Assembly: GCA_026988155.1 (NCBI GenBank)
Contig: JALSLW010000009.1
Span: 1-64,000, forward strand
DNA length: 64,000 nt
Source: Methylomonas sp.
GTDB lineage: Bacteria; Pseudomonadota; Gammaproteobacteria; Methylococcales; Methylomonadaceae
Reading direction: 5' to 3'
Shown here in pieces: positions 62,837 through 64,000 of the stretch. A program made the position numbers and the translations under genes. Within the stretch, counting starts at the first letter, position 1. Every line of letters begins with the position of its first letter. A model generated the notes under the pieces. The model was not told where the DNA came from. It searched no databases and saw nothing but the letters and a program-made list of their open reading frames with translations.

Positions 62837-64000
62837 ACATAAACCAGCATATTCATCAGCGTATCCGCATTAAAAACTGGCTGCTTACCCTAATCATTCT
62901 TACAGCTTTAGTATCTCTGGCCTGGCTTAGCCGCTTATATACTGCAGAAGTAGATTTAACGGCTAACAGCAGTAATACACTGACGAAAGCTTCTCAAGAA
63001 ATACTGGCCTCCCTACCTGAGCCCATCAGCATTACAGCCTATATTAAAGAAAAAAAATTGCAAAGGCAGATTGCTCAATTACTTAATAAATACAGCCGTT
63101 TTAAAAATGATATTGCCGTCAGTTTTGTTGACCCGACCACGGTTCCAGAGAAAACCCGTGAACTTAATATAGGACCGCAAGGTGCAATTATTATTGAATA
63201 CCTGGGACGCACAGAAAAACTAACCTACCTGGATGAACCCACCTTATCCAATGCCTTGCTGCAGCTGGCTCACACTAAGGAACGCTGGATTACCTTTTTA
63301 GCTGGCCATGGAGAACGCTCACCTGTAGGTCGAGCCAACTTTGACTTAGGACTATTTGGAAAAGAACTGGAACAGCATAAAATAAAAGTCCAAACCATTA
63401 ATTTAGCAAAATTTTCGACTATTCCAGACAATTCATCCCTTTTAATACTGGCCTCTCCAGCCGTTGCCCTATTGCCAGGCGAACTGAATATTATTAAAGC
63501 CTACATTGGCAAAGGCGGCAACTTATTGCTAATGACTGATCCAGGCAATCAGCATTTAAATACCATAGAACAGCAGATAGGCATTGCTAAACTTCCCGGC
63601 ACCATAGTCGATAAAAGTTCCAGTCTTTATGGTGTTGATGATCCGTCGTTTGTTTTAGTCAGTGAATATACACATCACCCTATCGCCACAAACTTTAATA
63701 GCATTACTGTTTTCCCTAAAAGTGCAGCTTTTACGATTGATGGAGAAAGCGAATTTAAAGCGGAAGCCCTGCTTGCCAGTGTACCGCAATCATGGACAGA
63801 AACAGGAGAAATAGCAGGTAATGTCCGCTTTGATGTAGACAGCGACGAACAGCAAGGTCCTTTAACTATTGCCTACGCGTTAACCCGAAATTTTACAGAT
63901 AAAAACCAGCAGCGCATTGTTGCTATAGGTGATACTGATTTTTTATCCAATACATATCTAGGCAATGTTGGCAATTCTGAGCTGGGTTTCAGAATTATCA
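62833..64000 (+). CDS. GldG-like ABC auxiliary protein (partial, runs off the window)
   Basis: The ATG at 62833 overlaps the permease stop (ATGA). Open for 389 codons to the window edge. An N-terminal transmembrane helix (about 15-33, LLTLIILTALVSLAWL) leads to an extracytoplasmic domain of the GldG/ABC_transp_aux type: LTANSSNTLTKASQEIL, FLAGHGERSPVGR, and MTDPGNQHLN. It completes the GldA/F/G set, and the C-terminal end is not in the window. Confidence 0.88.
   Translation, partial: MNINQHIHQRIRIKNWLLTLIILTALVSLAWLSRLYTAEVDLTANSSNTLTKASQEILASLPEPISITAYIKEKKLQRQIAQLLNKYSRFKNDIAVSFVDPTTVPEKTRELNIGPQGAIIIEYLGRTEKLTYLDEPTLSNALLQLAHTKERWITFLAGHGERSPVGRANFDLGLFGKELEQHKIKVQTINLAKFSTIPDNSSLLILASPAVALLPGELNIIKAYIGKGGNLLLMTDPGNQHLNTIEQQIGIAKLPGTIVDKSSSLYGVDDPSFVLVSEYTHHPIATNFNSITVFPKSAAFTIDGESEFKAEALLASVPQSWTETGEIAGNVRFDVDSDEQQGPLTIAYALTRNFTDKNQQRIVAIGDTDFLSNTYLGNVGNSELGFRII

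Noticed and set aside
1-64000. CRISPR array
   Set aside because: No regularly spaced direct repeats were seen anywhere in the window; all repeats found are palindromic or dispersed.

Overview
The window is a gammaproteobacterial chromosome segment of low GC (about 40% by eye). The order algU-mucA-mucB-mucD-lepA-lepB-DUF4845-rnc-era-recO-pdxJ is standard for Gammaproteobacteria. The accessory content (a PQQ-linked type beta-propeller with its two-component system, a methionine-rich copper receptor, copper efflux, arsenosugar genes, lpxB beside a likely gnnA/gnnB pair) fits a methylotroph or methanotroph of the Methylococcales type. That assignment is inference; no methane or methanol oxidation gene is present.

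Layout. 1-5.0 kb: the integrase end of a chromosomal integron. intI reads rightward; to its left lies a 3.19 kb gene cassette whose two genes read leftward into a well-formed attC site, and a second cassette begins at the window edge. 5.0-12.4 kb: beta-propeller, sensor kinase and response regulator, a tandem-receiver protein, small redox and regulatory genes, tRNA-Ser(UGA) and a beta-carbonic anhydrase. 12.5-15.5 kb: a large zeta-toxin/P-loop protein with a degenerate Fic-like motif, followed by a decayed transposase. 15.8-21.2 kb: an uncharacterised four-gene operon (P-loop NTPase, half-size ABC exporter, alpha/beta hydrolase, OprP-like porin). 21.2-23.1 kb: an ORF-less group II intron fragment and a ParB-like pseudogene carrying GC-rich hairpins. 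23.2-28.2 kb: pgi, a cinA-like gene, an AEC transporter and pyrF. 28.2-32.4 kb: a copper-type TonB receptor, a DsbD/TauE-like membrane protein and a sigma-54 activator. 32.4-44.7 kb: the conserved pdxJ-to-algU block and nadB. 44.7-50.0 kb: arsS, a glycosyltransferase, arsM and a TVP38-disulfide reductase fusion. 50.1-57.2 kb: envelope polysaccharide and lipid A genes. 57.2-60.4 kb: copA, copZ and a rhodanese. 60.4-64.0 kb: hflD and a GldA/F/G-like ABC system that runs off the window.

How the parts work together. Copper is handled at both ends (uptake receptor at 28-31 kb, P-type efflux plus chaperone at 57-60 kb). Envelope stress and maturation genes (sigma-E regulon control, signal peptidase I, periplasmic protease) form one long leftward block that continues into translation factor and RNA-processing genes. 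The arsenosugar cluster has the methyltransferase, radical SAM enzyme and glycosyltransferase expected for that pathway. lpxB with gnnA/gnnB suggests a lipid A containing the diamino sugar GlcN3N.

Most novel parts: the integron cassette with its two unrecognised large proteins, one with a degenerate phospholipase-D-like motif; the four-gene 15.8-21.2 kb operon; the Fic-like/zeta fusion; and a candidate RNase III autoregulatory hairpin upstream of rnc. Several short interspersed repeats (REP-like palindromes and a TTAACTTAATGGCATTGG-type motif) recur between genes.
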